A stretch of DNA of 64,000 nt from Mycobacterium yunnanensis (GTDB taxonomy: Bacteria > Actinomycetota > Actinomycetes > Mycobacteriales > Mycobacteriaceae): NCBI RefSeq assembly GCF_025823185.1, contig NZ_JACKVK010000008.1, positions 1,042,312-1,106,311 of the forward strand, in the 5' to 3' direction. The position numbers and the translations under genes are program-made. The notes under the pieces are model-generated. The model did no database searches. It was given only the letters and a program-made list of their open reading frames with translations, and was not told the DNA's origin. Shown one piece after another: positions 27,247 to 37,670 of the stretch; position 1 is the first letter of the stretch; each line of letters begins with the position of its first letter.

Positions 27247-28104
27247 ATGGGCCGCGTCACCACCAGATACCGGGTGCTCCGTCTCGACGGCGGCGTCGGC
27301 GCGCATCGGCCCGACAGCCTCGCCGCCGAGGAGCCGCTGGAGATTCGCGTGAACGGCCGACCCCTGACGGTGACGATGCGAACGCCCGGTGACGACTTCG
27401 ACCTTGCCCGCGGCTTCCTGGTCAGCGAAGGCGTCGTGTCCTCCGCGGCGGACGTCACGTCGATCCGGTACTGCGCGGGCGCGACCGTCGGGGGCGCGAA
27501 CACCTACAACGTGGTGGATCTGCTGCTCGACGCCGCCGTTCCCACTCCCGAGGCTTCGCTCGAACGCAACTTCTACACGACGTCCTCGTGCGGGGTGTGC
27601 GGGAAGGCCAGCCTGGACGCCGTGCGAACGGTCAGTCGATGGTCGGTCCACTCCGACCCCGTCCGGCTGCGCGCGTCGACCATCGTCACCCTGCCGGACA
27701 AGCTGCGCGCCGCGCAGCGCGTGTTCGACCGCACGGGGGGCCTGCACGCCGCAGGGCTCTTCGACGCCAACGGCGCGCTGTCATGCGTGCGCGAGGACGT
27801 GGGCCGCCACAACGCGGTGGACAAGGTGATCGGCTGGGCGGCCGCCCAGGATCTCCTGCCGTTGTCGGGAATGACGCTGATGGTCAGTGGTCGAGCGTCG
27901 TTCGAGCTCGTCCAAAAGGCAGTGATGGCGGGCATTCCCGCGCTGGCGGCGGTGTCGGCACCGTCGTCGTTGGCGGTCGACCTCGCGCGTGAGATGGGTC
28001 TGACGCTGGTGGGGTTCCTTCGCGGCTCGACGATGAACGTCTACTCCGGGGAGCAGCGCCTCGGCAGCATGGCCACGGAGGCAGCGGTGTCGTCGGCGGG
28101 GTGA
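27247..28104 (+). CDS. fdhD: formate dehydrogenase accessory sulfurtransferase FdhD
   Basis: A 285-residue FdhD, which transfers sulfur from a cysteine desulfurase to the molybdenum cofactor so that formate dehydrogenase becomes active. The key cysteine pair is in SSCGVCGK, and the C-terminal half has [17 protein letters not shown] and [13 protein letters not shown], both family signatures. It serves one or both molybdoenzymes in the window (FdsA and the YdeP-type protein). It is convergent with the GntR gene with 9 bp between the stops. Confidence 0.95.
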   Translation: MGRVTTRYRVLRLDGGVGAHRPDSLAAEEPLEIRVNGRPLTVTMRTPGDDFDLARGFLVSEGVVSSAADVTSIRYCAGATVGGANTYNVVDLLLDAAVPTPEASLERNFYTTSSCGVCGKASLDAVRTVSRWSVHSDPVRLRASTIVTLPDKLRAAQRVFDRTGGLHAAGLFDANGALSCVREDVGRHNAVDKVIGWAAAQDLLPLSGMTLMVSGRASFELVQKAVMAGIPALAAVSAPSSLAVDLAREMGLTLVGFLRGSTMNVYSGEQRLGSMATEAAVSSAG

Positions 28105-28113
28105 GCCCCGGGG

Positions 28114-28845
28114 TCAGTCCTGCTCGGCCTTGGCCAGCCGCTCGGCGTGATAGGTCTCGCGGGTCCGCTCGGTGTGCCTGTGCATGATGTCGGTGGCCCG
28201 GCTGACGTCACCTGCGGCGATCGCGGTGATCAACTCGGCGTGTTCGCTCCAGGCGTCCTGGCCACGAGGTTGGGCGATGGGCAGGTAGTACCAGCGCCAC
28301 TTGCGTTCGACGAGACCGATGTGCTCGGCAAGCACCTTGTTGCCCGCGAGGGCCGTGATCGCGGCGTGCAGGGCTGCGTTCGCTGCGACGAGGCCCTCGG
28401 AGTCGTTGACGGCCAACGCATTCAAGCCGTCCTGCTGCAACTCCCACAACCGGTTGACGTCGGCGGGTGTGGCCCGCGAGGCGGCCAGCGCCGCCGAGTG
28501 GGTCTCGAGGACGGTTCGCACGGCGAGTAGTTGGTCGACCTCCTCTTCGGAGGGAATGTGCACGAATGCGCCCTGTGCGGGCCGCAATTCGATCCACCCG
28601 TCTGCCTGAAGTCGCTGCAGGGCCTCCCGTACCGGCTGCCGGCTGACCCCGAGGTACTCGGCGAGCTCGGCCTCGACGAGATGGCGGCCACGCTCCAGGG
28701 TGCCCTGCACGATCAGCTCGACGATGGCGTCGTAGACGGCTTGGCGCAGGGGGGCCGGGCGCAATACGCGTGGCGCGGCGGTGTCGCTCAGGCCGGCGGG
28801 TCGCGAGGAGTTCTTGCGCTTGCTGGCGGGGAACGGATGTGACAT
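28114..28845 (-). CDS. GntR family regulator, FCD subfamily (candidate island master regulator)
   Basis: A 243-residue GntR regulator. The winged helix-turn-helix spans about residues 28-95 (LRQAVYDAIVELIVQGTLERG, VSRQPVREALQRLQADGW). The C-terminal FCD domain (about 100-230) has histidines in HAAITALAGN, SEHAELI and HRHTERT that fit the metal/ligand site. FCD regulators usually bind a small carboxylate. It lies centrally among the transporters and fdhD, and a GTATGCA half-site is in its own promoter region. I infer that it binds the repeated GCATAC-N-GTATGC sites and responds to oxalate, oxalyl-CoA, glyoxylate or formate. Confidence 0.9.
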   Translation of the reverse strand: MSHPFPASKRKNSSRPAGLSDTAAPRVLRPAPLRQAVYDAIVELIVQGTLERGRHLVEAELAEYLGVSRQPVREALQRLQADGWIELRPAQGAFVHIPSEEEVDQLLAVRTVLETHSAALAASRATPADVNRLWELQQDGLNALAVNDSEGLVAANAALHAAITALAGNKVLAEHIGLVERKWRWYYLPIAQPRGQDAWSEHAELITAIAAGDVSRATDIMHRHTERTRETYHAERLAKAEQD

Positions 28846-28893
28846 GGCGGGGACTCCTTGACCGTCGTGGCGGTGCTGATACTACAGGTTTTC

Positions 28894-28900
28894 GTATGCA
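28894..28900. promoter_or_regulatory. GTATGCA half-site upstream of the GntR gene
   Basis: Only one arm of the island operator is present (read on the minus strand, TGCATACGAAAAC). A similar TATACGAAAAC follows the operator upstream of the YdeP-type gene. It may mark weak autoregulation. Confidence 0.4.
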
Positions 28901-28978
28901 AAGAACCGGCGACGAGACCGCCGCCACATATCGTCCGGGTTCCTTCGGGCACCATTTCCCCGGCCCCGAGACGCCAAA

Positions 28979-29018
28979 CCGGGCGCGGCGGAGTCCTTGA
29001 CGTCTCTGCCGCGCCCGG
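28979..29018 (-). terminator. terminator hairpin downstream of OFA transporter 2
   Basis: A GC-rich stem with 11 perfect outer pairs (28979-28989 with 29008-29018) continuing to about 15 pairs with one G-U, and a 10-base loop. On the minus strand it is followed by a short T run. It begins 33 bases after the transporter stop and insulates the downstream GntR gene. Confidence 0.75.
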
Positions 29019-29051
29019 GGCGCTGTTTCCTACCCGGAACCCACCCGGGCG

Positions 29052-30455
29052 CTAGTCCAGCGCGAGTGACGCCGTCGCTTCCCGGTCCTTGCTCTCCGGT
29101 CGATCGGTCGGCGTGGTGGTTCGTTCGGAGCCCTTCAGCTGGGGCTGGCGCAGCAGTAGCGAGAGGAAGGCACACACGATGCCCACCGTGCCCGCGATCG
29201 TGAACGCGGTGCCGTAACCCCAGTTGCTGACGACCACGGAACCGAGGCCCGCGCCCACCAGGCCGGAGATGACCTTGGAGCTGTAGACCAGACCGTAGTT
29301 GCTCGCGTTGTTGTTCTCGCCGAAGTAGTCGGCGGTCATCGCGGCGAACAGCGGGAAGATCGCGCCGCCGCCGAAACCGGACACCATGGACGCCATCAGG
29401 AACAGCGGCATGCTGCCGATGGAGCCGGACAGGAACACCGCGTACTGCGACAGACCCAGTACGACGCAGACTAGGATGAGCGTCTCACGGCGTCCGAAGC
29501 GGTCGGAGATCCAGCCGATGACACCGCGGCCAGTGCCGTTGATGATGGCCTTGAGGCTCATCGCCAGTGCCACGATGCCGCCCGCGAAGCCCATCTCCTT
29601 GCCGAACGGCACCTGCATGGCGATGCCGAAGATGTTGATGCCCGCGGTGCAGAGCAGCACGAACCACATCAGCGGCAGGATGCCGGTCTTGACGGCTTCC
29701 ATTGGGGTGTACTGCTTCTTGGCCGGTGGGTTCTTCTTCAAGGCGCGAGCGATCCGCGGGTCATTGCTTGCCGTCAGCGGGTCGACGTGTGCGGGCCACC
29801 AGTTCTTCGGCGGATCCTTGAAGAACATGCCGGTGAACGCCACCAGGCCGGCGAGGAAGAACCCGATGACGGTCAGCAGCCAGGTGTAGTTGCTGACGTC
29901 GAGGTAGCTGGTGAACAAGAAGATGAAGGGCACCGAACCGTAGGCGAACCCGCCGTTGACGAAGCCCGTCTTGCCGCCCTTGCGTTCCGGGTACCACTTG
30001 CCGACCATGTTGACGCAGGTCGCGTAGACCACGCCGGCGCCGGTGCCACCGAAGAAGCCGAAGCCGAGATAGGCGATCCAGACGGTGGGCGAGTAGGCCA
30101 GCGACAGATAGCCCAGTAGTGAGCCGCAGGCGCCGATCATCATTCCGGCCTTGGCCGACAGGGCGCCACTCTCGCGCATCTTGCCTGCCGGGAACGCGAC
30201 CGCTGCCTGGAAGAAGACCCACAGTCCCAGCAGCCAGAAGATGTGGCCGCTCTCCCAGCCGTGCGCACCGACCAGTGTGTCCTCCGCGGAGGTGAACGCG
30301 TACTCGGACGAGCTGATGGCCATCATCGCGATCCACGGCAGCCAGACCATCCATACCCTGGACCGCCCCAGGATGTCGCGGTCGGTCTCGCCAACCCGGT
30401 ACACCCGGCCGTTGTCGTCGACGACCTCGCGGTACGCCGGCTGAGCTGTGGTCAT
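29052..30455 (-). CDS. MFS transporter, oxalate/formate antiporter (OFA) family, copy 2
   Basis: A 467-residue OFA-type carrier starting at ATG 30455 (MTTAQPAYREVV). The N-terminal cytosolic signature VVDDNGRVYRVGETDRDILG is followed by about 12 membrane helices. YATCVNMVGKWYPERKGGKTG, FFKDPPKNWWPAHVDPL and the DYFGENNNASNYGLVYSSK segment near the end match the third copy closely, so copies 2 and 3 are the nearer pair. It has its own promoter region of nearly 580 bp shared with the divergent second frc, with three operator-like sites. The likely substrates are oxalate and/or formate. Confidence 0.88.
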   Translation of the reverse strand: MTTAQPAYREVVDDNGRVYRVGETDRDILGRSRVWMVWLPWIAMMAISSSEYAFTSAEDTLVGAHGWESGHIFWLLGLWVFFQAAVAFPAGKMRESGALSAKAGMMIGACGSLLGYLSLAYSPTVWIAYLGFGFFGGTGAGVVYATCVNMVGKWYPERKGGKTGFVNGGFAYGSVPFIFLFTSYLDVSNYTWLLTVIGFFLAGLVAFTGMFFKDPPKNWWPAHVDPLTASNDPRIARALKKNPPAKKQYTPMEAVKTGILPLMWFVLLCTAGINIFGIAMQVPFGKEMGFAGGIVALAMSLKAIINGTGRGVIGWISDRFGRRETLILVCVVLGLSQYAVFLSGSIGSMPLFLMASMVSGFGGGAIFPLFAAMTADYFGENNNASNYGLVYSSKVISGLVGAGLGSVVVSNWGYGTAFTIAGTVGIVCAFLSLLLRQPQLKGSERTTTPTDRPESKDREATASLALD

Positions 30456-30556
30456 GCTGGTCGACCCCCCTGGCTCCATGACGGGGCAGTGGTGGGGTCG
30501 GCCGGCCGCCGACTCGGCGGGATCACCACTGACCACGCTCGATGCTTGCTGAATAC

Positions 30557-30571
30557 TGCATACAGGTACAT
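30557..30571. promoter_or_regulatory. degenerate island operator upstream of OFA transporter 2
   Basis: TGCATACAGGTACAT keeps one full arm (TGCATAC) and a degenerate second arm; read with the bases before it, ATACTGCATACAG also gives the tandem GTATGCAGTAT form on the minus strand. It is about 100 bp upstream of the transporter ATG. Confidence 0.5.
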
Positions 30572-30623
30572 GTGTAACACCAATCACTCGAGAATGGGAT
30601 AGTGACCACGGTCACAGCGGACG

Positions 30624-30640
30624 GTATACTACATACAATT
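30624..30640. promoter_or_regulatory. degenerate island operator, OFA2/frc intergenic region
   Basis: GTATACTACATACAATT; on the minus strand it reads AATTGTATGTAGTATAC, related to the ATTGTATGC words of the other sites. It lies 53 bp from the previous site. Confidence 0.45.
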
Positions 30641-30930
30641 CTTCGCGCAACCTTGAGTTGCCCTGGGAGTTTCCTGGTAATCAGGGGTGGCCCGTCCGCC
30701 GGTGGTTGAAAGTGGCCATGAGCTCGCATGATTCATATCGTGAAACACGTTGCCAATGGCGGTAATTGAAGCTCGCGCCGGTCCAAACCTGGCGGCAACC
30801 CCGTCTTGGGCCGGCGTCGAGACCTTCTCGGCGGGCACGGATGCGACGGGTGCTCCAGCCGCCCGCGGAGGCAAAACGGCCCAAGTTATAGACAGAAAGT
30901 TGTTACGTGGGACACACTCTTGGTCTAACG

Positions 30931-30943
30931 CATACGGTATGCA
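30931..30943. promoter_or_regulatory. island operator copy upstream of the second frc
   Basis: Perfect 13-bp palindrome GCATAC-G-GTATGC, followed by AAT, 91 bp upstream of the chosen frc start. Together with the site at 27154 this is the best-conserved copy. Confidence 0.8.
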
Positions 30944-31034
30944 ATCGTGGCCGACGGCGCGTCCGCCCGACTCCTACCGGATGCACGAGGTGCTTTCACG
31001 CTCACGCGCCCACCGCGCGGAAGGGATGACGACC

Positions 31035-32318
31035 ATGGATCAGACCACCACCGTCTCCGACGGGCCGGCCCGTGCGCCCGAGTCGTCCGCGGGCAAGGCG
31101 TTGTCGGGGGTTCGTGTCCTGGACATGACCCACGTGCAGTCCGGGCCGTCGGCGACGCAGCTCCTGGCGTGGTTGGGGGCCGACGTCATCAAGCTGGAGG
31201 CGCCCAAGGGCGGAGACGTCACCCGGAGCCAGCTGCGCGACCTTCCCGGCGCGGACAGCCTCTACTTCGCGATGCTCAACTGCAACAAGCGCAGCATCAC
31301 CGTCAACATGAAGAGTGACGAGGGCAAGCAGATCTTCGTCGACCTCGTGTCACGCGTGGACATCCTGGTGGAGAACTACGGACCCGGCGTCGTCGACCGC
31401 TTCGGCTTCCCCTGGGAGCGTCTGCACGAGATCAACCCGGCGTTGATCTATGCCTCCATCAAGGGGTTCGGCCCCGGGAAGTACTTCGACTTCAAGGCCT
31501 ACGAGGTCATCGCCCAGGCCATGGGTGGGTCGATGGCCACCACGGGTTTCGAGCACGGGCCGCCGACGGCCACCGGGGCGCAGATCGGCGACTCCGGCAC
31601 CGGCATTCATCTGGTCACCGGAATCCTGGCCGCGCTCTACCAGCGCACCAACACGGGTCGGGGTCAGCGCGTGGAGGTGGCGATGCAGGATGCCGTCCTC
31701 AACCTGTGCCGGGTGAAGCTGAGGGATCAACAGCGGCTCGCGCACGGCCCCCTTCCGGAGTACCCGAACGAGCACTTCTCCGACGAGGTCCCTCGATCAG
31801 GCAACGCCTCCGGCGGCGGGCAGCCCGGCTGGGCCGTCCGCACCAGCGGCGGCGGTCCCAACGACTACATCTACGTCATCATCCAACCCCAGGTGTGGGC
31901 GCCGTTGGCGGTTCTCATCGGACGGCCGGAGCTGGCCGACCATCCCGACTGGGCGCGGCCCGAGGACCGGCTCGACAAGTTGGACAAGGTCTTCGCGCTC
32001 ATCGAGGACTGGTCGACCGAACTCACCAAATGGCAAGCGCTGACGGCACTCAACGCCCTCGGCGTCCCGTGTGGGCCCGTGCTCGGGACCAAGGAGCTCA
32101 TCGAAGACGAGACGCTCGCCGAGCTCGGCTCGATCGTCACCGTCGACCATCCCGAGCGGGGTGAGTACAAGACCGTGGGCTCGCCTTTGCGGCTCTCGGA
32201 CTCCCCGGTCGAGATCGTCAGGTCCCCGTTGCTCGGGGAACACACGGACTCCATCTGTGCGGAGCTCGGCTACTCACCAGATCAACTCGAGCAGTTCAAG
32301 AGCGTCGGGGCCATCTAG
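31035..32318 (+). CDS. frc: formyl-CoA:oxalate CoA-transferase (second copy)
   Basis: A 427-residue class III CoA-transferase closely related to the first copy (shared [17 protein letters not shown] and GGGQPGW segments). The catalytic aspartate is in IGDSGTGIH (about residue 186). The ATG at 31035 is chosen because GGAAGGG lies at a normal distance; ATG at 31026 would be too close to it. Unlike the first copy, it has an operator copy in its promoter region and is followed by an OFA transporter rather than preceded by oxc. It might use a different CoA donor such as succinyl-CoA. Confidence 0.92.
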   Translation: MDQTTTVSDGPARAPESSAGKALSGVRVLDMTHVQSGPSATQLLAWLGADVIKLEAPKGGDVTRSQLRDLPGADSLYFAMLNCNKRSITVNMKSDEGKQIFVDLVSRVDILVENYGPGVVDRFGFPWERLHEINPALIYASIKGFGPGKYFDFKAYEVIAQAMGGSMATTGFEHGPPTATGAQIGDSGTGIHLVTGILAALYQRTNTGRGQRVEVAMQDAVLNLCRVKLRDQQRLAHGPLPEYPNEHFSDEVPRSGNASGGGQPGWAVRTSGGGPNDYIYVIIQPQVWAPLAVLIGRPELADHPDWARPEDRLDKLDKVFALIEDWSTELTKWQALTALNALGVPCGPVLGTKELIEDETLAELGSIVTVDHPERGEYKTVGSPLRLSDSPVEIVRSPLLGEHTDSICAELGYSPDQLEQFKSVGAI

Positions 32319-32648
32319 GTCCCGAGCGGGCCATCCGCCCGCGCCACCTGCACGTCCACGGAACCCGAGAGTGAAGGGTCACGATGCCCATGAGTTGAAC
32401 CCGTTAGCAGGCACGGCAGACGTCGTGCTTCTTCAACGGTCGCCGAGAGTCGCCACGAGCCTTCGATCGCGAGGTCGAGGACGGTTGCGACGCTGCGCCG
32501 TGTCTTTGGCGCGCGCGCCGGACCGCCTGTGCGGGGACCCACCCCCGTGCGGTGCGCGAACGGACCGCCCAGATGTTCGCCGCGAAAACCCAACGCGAGA
32601 CGGCATCGAGGAGAGAGCCTGAACCCATCGTCAGAAAGAGAATGAACC
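32319..32648. other. 330-bp gap between second frc and OFA transporter 3
   Basis: No convincing gene, operator copy or terminator is seen. Short GC-rich runs are present but no clean hairpin. The transporter is probably expressed from read-through or from an unrecognised promoter here. Confidence 0.6.
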
Positions 32649-34037
32649 ATGTCCTCAACACTCGCAAGTCATCGCGAGGTCACTGACGCGAACGACCGCG
32701 TCTACCGCATCGGAGAGACCGACCACCAGTTGCTGGGCCGATCCCGGGCCTGGATGGTCTGGTTGCCCTGGGCCGCCATGATGGCAGTCAGCGTCTACGA
32801 GTACGGGTACGGCGCCGCTCAAGCTGCCGTCCGAGAAGCCCACGGCTGGACGATGTCCGAGACATTTTGGCTGCTGTCCATCTGGGCCTTCTTCCAGGCG
32901 TTGATCGCCTACCCGGCAGGAAAGCTGCGTGAGAAGGGCGTGGTCTCCGCGCGCGCCGCCATGCTCGCGGGTGCGGTGCTGTCCGCGGTCGGCTTCGTCA
33001 GCCTCACCCAGGACAGCATCGTTCTCGCGTTCCTCGGCTTCGCGCTCTGCGGAGGCGTCGGCGCGGGTCTGGTCTATGCGACCTGTATCAACATCGTCGG
33101 CAAGTGGTACCCCGAACGGCGAGGCGGCAAGACCGGTTTCGTCAACGGCGGGTTCGCCTACGGTGCGGTTCCGTTCATCTTCATCTTCAGCTACGCGCTG
33201 CACCCGAGCACCTACGTCTGGGTCCTCGACCTCGTCGCCGTGTACATGCTGATCGTCGTCGCGGCGTGCGGGATGTTCTTCCGGGACCCACCGAAGAACT
33301 GGTGGCCCGCCGACGTCGACCCGTTGGAATGGGCCAACAGCAAGAAGGGGGCGGCCAGCCTCAAGCGCAATCCGCCTGCGGTGCGGCAGTACACGCCGAT
33401 GGAGGCCGTCAAGACCGGCATGCTGCCGCTGATGTGGCTGTCCCTTGGCATCAGCGCGGGTGTCTCGCTGTTCGGCATCAGCTACATGGTCCCCTTCGCC
33501 AAGGAGCTGGGCTTCGGGCCGTTGATCGCCGCGTCCTCGGCCGGTGTCCTGTCGGTGGTCAACGGCACCGGCCGCACCCTGACCGGATTCGTCTCCGACC
33601 GGCTCGGCCGCAAGCAGACGCTGCTGATCGTGCTGCTGGTGTCAGCGGTGTCGCTGGTTGGTCTGCTCTACGCGGGTAAGGCGCACAACGAGATTGCGTT
33701 CCTGTTCTTTGCGTTCCTGGTGGGATTCGGCGGTGGCGCCTTCTATCCGATGTTCGCCTCGCTGACCCCGGATTACTTTGGAGAGAACAACAATGCCAGC
33801 AACTACGGCCTGATCTACAGCTCCAAGCTCCTGGGATCGGTGGTGGGCATCGGTGTCGGTGCCAGCGTGATCGACGCCTGGGGTTACGGCGGGGCCTATT
33901 GGCTGGCGGCCACCAGCGCACTGGTCTCCGCCGGCCTCGCCCTCTTCCTGAGGCAGCCGGGGCGCACCGGTCAACCCACGGTGACGCCGAGCACGACGCC
34001 GGCGACGGCGAGGGTACCGGCCGCGGCGTCTGACTGA
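32649..34037 (+). CDS. MFS transporter, oxalate/formate antiporter (OFA) family, copy 3
   Basis: A 462-residue OFA-type carrier with about 12 membrane helices. The N-terminal signature is DANDRVYRIGETDHQLLG, followed by RSRAWMVWLPW; the central NPPAVRQYTPMEAVKTGMLPL loop and the DYFGENNNASNYGLIYSS segment match copy 2. It ends in a threonine/alanine-rich cytosolic tail. It is on the same strand as the second frc and may supply oxalate to it. A hairpin follows the gene. Confidence 0.88.
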   Translation: MSSTLASHREVTDANDRVYRIGETDHQLLGRSRAWMVWLPWAAMMAVSVYEYGYGAAQAAVREAHGWTMSETFWLLSIWAFFQALIAYPAGKLREKGVVSARAAMLAGAVLSAVGFVSLTQDSIVLAFLGFALCGGVGAGLVYATCINIVGKWYPERRGGKTGFVNGGFAYGAVPFIFIFSYALHPSTYVWVLDLVAVYMLIVVAACGMFFRDPPKNWWPADVDPLEWANSKKGAASLKRNPPAVRQYTPMEAVKTGMLPLMWLSLGISAGVSLFGISYMVPFAKELGFGPLIAASSAGVLSVVNGTGRTLTGFVSDRLGRKQTLLIVLLVSAVSLVGLLYAGKAHNEIAFLFFAFLVGFGGGAFYPMFASLTPDYFGENNNASNYGLIYSSKLLGSVVGIGVGASVIDAWGYGGAYWLAATSALVSAGLALFLRQPGRTGQPTVTPSTTPATARVPAAASD

Positions 34038-34055
34038 CCGTGCTCCGACGAGCGG

Positions 34056-34089
34056 CCGAGGGGATCTCTGCACGACGCGATCCCCTCGG
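34056..34089 (+). terminator. terminator hairpin after OFA transporter 3
   Basis: Perfect 11-bp arms (34056-34066 and 34079-34089) with a 12-base loop, 19 bases after the transporter stop and before the IclR promoter. Confidence 0.75.
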
Positions 34090-34120
34090 TCGCTTCGTCG
34101 ACTGTGCAGGGTCACTACGA

Positions 34121-34135
34121 TTTCACGATGCGAAA
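34121..34135. promoter_or_regulatory. weak dyad upstream of the IclR gene
   Basis: TTTC-N7-GAAA, imperfect inside, 58 bp upstream of the IclR start. It could be an autoregulatory site, but it differs from the dyad in front of hyi, so confidence is low. Confidence 0.25.
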
Positions 34136-34192
34136 CGAACGTGTCGCCGAGCGGAGTGACCGCTTGGCCGAGGCGGGGACGGAGGTTCGTCG

Positions 34193-34966
34193 ATGACAGA
34201 GGAGGCCGGGGCGGCACGCGGCGGAGTTCAGTCGGTCGAGCGAGCCTTCGAACTGCTGGAGATCCTCGCCGCCGCCGGGCCCGCCATGGCGTTCGGCGAT
34301 CTGGCGGCGCGCGCCACGCTGCCCCAACCGACGGTGCACCGGCTGGTGCGGACGTTGCTCGACCTAGGTTACGTTCGACAACTGCCCAACAGACACTATG
34401 CGTTGGGACCCAGGCTCATTCGGCTCGGCGAGAGTGCGGCCCGACTCGTGGGAACGTGGTCGCGCCGTCACTTGGCCGGCCTGGTGGAACGGACGGGGGA
34501 GAGTGCGAACATGGCCGTCGTCGACGGCGACATGGCGGTCTACGTCGCGCAGGTGCCCTCGCCGCACTCCATGCGCATGTTCACCGAGGTCGGCAGGCGC
34601 GTGCATCTGCACTGCACGGGAGTCGGCAAGGCGCTGCTCATGCAGATGCCCGATGACTCGATCCTCGCCCTGCTCAAGCGGACTGGGATGCCTGCAATGA
34701 GTGCGAATACCCATGTGACGGCACCGTCGCTGATGCGCGACATCGAACTGAGCCGCGTTCGCGGGTACGCCGTCGACGAGGGTGAGCAGGAGCTCGGCGT
34801 CCGCTGCTTCTCGGTGCCGGTACCCCATGCCCCCAACCTCACGGCCATCTCGGTGTCGGGACCGGGGTCACGCCTGACACTGGCGTCAGCGACGACGGTG
34901 ACGCCATTGCTCGAGCGGGTGGCCCGCGAATTGGGCGCAGAATACGACGGGGAGGCGGCTGGGTAG
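34193..34966 (+). CDS. IclR family transcriptional regulator (AllR-like)
   Basis: A 257-residue IclR-type regulator. The N-terminal winged helix-turn-helix spans about residues 12-75 (SVERAFELLEILAAAGPAMAF, LPQPTVHRLVRTLLDLGY) and the effector domain follows (HCTGVGKALL, ELGVRCFSVPV). Related regulators such as AllR and IclR bind glyoxylate or pyruvate. It converges on the gcl operon, and a dyad in front of hyi is a candidate target. ATG at 34193 with GGAGG. Its stop lies inside a terminator hairpin shared with gcl. Confidence 0.88.
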   Translation: MTEEAGAARGGVQSVERAFELLEILAAAGPAMAFGDLAARATLPQPTVHRLVRTLLDLGYVRQLPNRHYALGPRLIRLGESAARLVGTWSRRHLAGLVERTGESANMAVVDGDMAVYVAQVPSPHSMRMFTEVGRRVHLHCTGVGKALLMQMPDDSILALLKRTGMPAMSANTHVTAPSLMRDIELSRVRGYAVDEGEQELGVRCFSVPVPHAPNLTAISVSGPGSRLTLASATTVTPLLERVARELGAEYDGEAAG

Positions 34967-34983
34967 CCGCCTCCCCGTCGTAT
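34942..34983. terminator. 19-bp bidirectional terminator between IclR and gcl
   Basis: Perfect 19-bp arms (34942-34960, 34965-34983) with a GGGT loop. The IclR stop codon is in the loop/right-arm junction, and the gcl stop is 13 bp away, so it serves both convergent genes. Confidence 0.88.
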
Positions 34984-34995
34984 GACTCCCTCGAC

Positions 34996-36776
<1,781 letters not shown>

Positions 36777-36780
<4 letters not shown>

Positions 36781-37670
36781 TTCGCCGCCTCGGTGTTCGT
36801 GCCGGACAGCCGCTCCACGCCAAGCAGCAGCGCGGAGTGGTCGAGGCCGCCGTCGCCGTTGGCGATCGCCGAGGCCATCAGCTGCGCCACGACGGCGCCC
36901 AGCGGGATGACCACGCCGGCCTCGCGGGCCGCCGAGGTGACGATGCCCATGTCCTTGTGGTGCAGGGCCACCCGGAAACCGGGATCGAAGTTGCGCGACA
37001 ACATCTTCGGCGCCTTCTGGTTGAGCACCGCCGATCCCGCCAGGCCGCCACCGAGCACCTCGACGGCGGCGTCGATGTCCACGCCGTAGGCGCGCAGGAA
37101 GGTGATGGCCTCGGCCAGCAGTTCGATGTTGCCCGCCACGATCAGCTGGTTGGCCGCCTTGACGGTCTGCCCCGAACCACTGGGGCCGACGTGGGCGATG
37201 GTCTTTCCGACGACGTCGAGAATGGGCTTGGCCGAGGCGAAGTCGGCTTCGGAGCCTCCCACCATGATGGACAGGGTGGCGTTGACGGCGCCGGGCTCGC
37301 CGCCGGAGACGGGGGCGTCGACGATGCGCAGACCGCGTTCTGCCGCGGTCTTGGCCAACTCGGCGGTGACGTCGGGACGGATCGAGGAGAAGTCGATCAC
37401 TATAGTGCCGGGTTGGGCGTTGGCGAACACCCCGTCCTCGGGAAGCAGGACGGCCTGGACGTCGGGGGAGTCGGGGACCATGACGGCAACCACGTCGGCG
37501 TTCTTGACGGTCTGCTCGATGGAGTCGGCGGACGACCCGCCCGCCTCGACGAGGGCCTGCATGCGTTCGTGGGAGCGGTCGTATCCGATGACGGTGTGCC
37601 CGGCCGCGACCAGGTGCCGCGCCATGGGGCCGCCCATGATGCCCAGTCCGATGAAGCCGATGGTGCTCAC
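36777..37670 (-). CDS. glxR: tartronate semialdehyde reductase (2-hydroxy-3-oxopropionate reductase)
   Basis: A 297-residue beta-hydroxyacid dehydrogenase that reduces tartronate semialdehyde to glycerate. The Rossmann motif [17 protein letters not shown] is at residues 3-19, the substrate motif is [11 protein letters not shown], and the catalytic lysine is in [14 protein letters not shown] start overlaps the hyi stop, and the stop overlaps the gcl start. Confidence 0.95.

Larger units (their letters stand above)
30456..31034. other. 579-bp divergent intergenic region without a gene
   Basis: This space between OFA transporter 2 and the second frc holds three operator-like sites (30557, 30624, 30931) and no convincing coding sequence. 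An open frame extends the second frc upstream to 30750, but it lacks a ribosome binding site and covers the operator at 30931. The AT content is higher than in neighbours near 30540-30660. The middle part (about 30660-30910) shows nothing I recognise. Confidence 0.7.

Noticed and set aside
28897..28924. Shared AAAGAACCGGCG with GAGACCG in the gntR and sdhC upstream regions
   Set aside because: A 12-base match is expected by chance several times in a window of this size and composition; no symmetry or further copies.
30750..31034. N-terminal extension of the second frc by about 95 residues
   Set aside because: The extension has no ribosome binding site, no similarity to the family and would place the operator at 30931 inside coding sequence.
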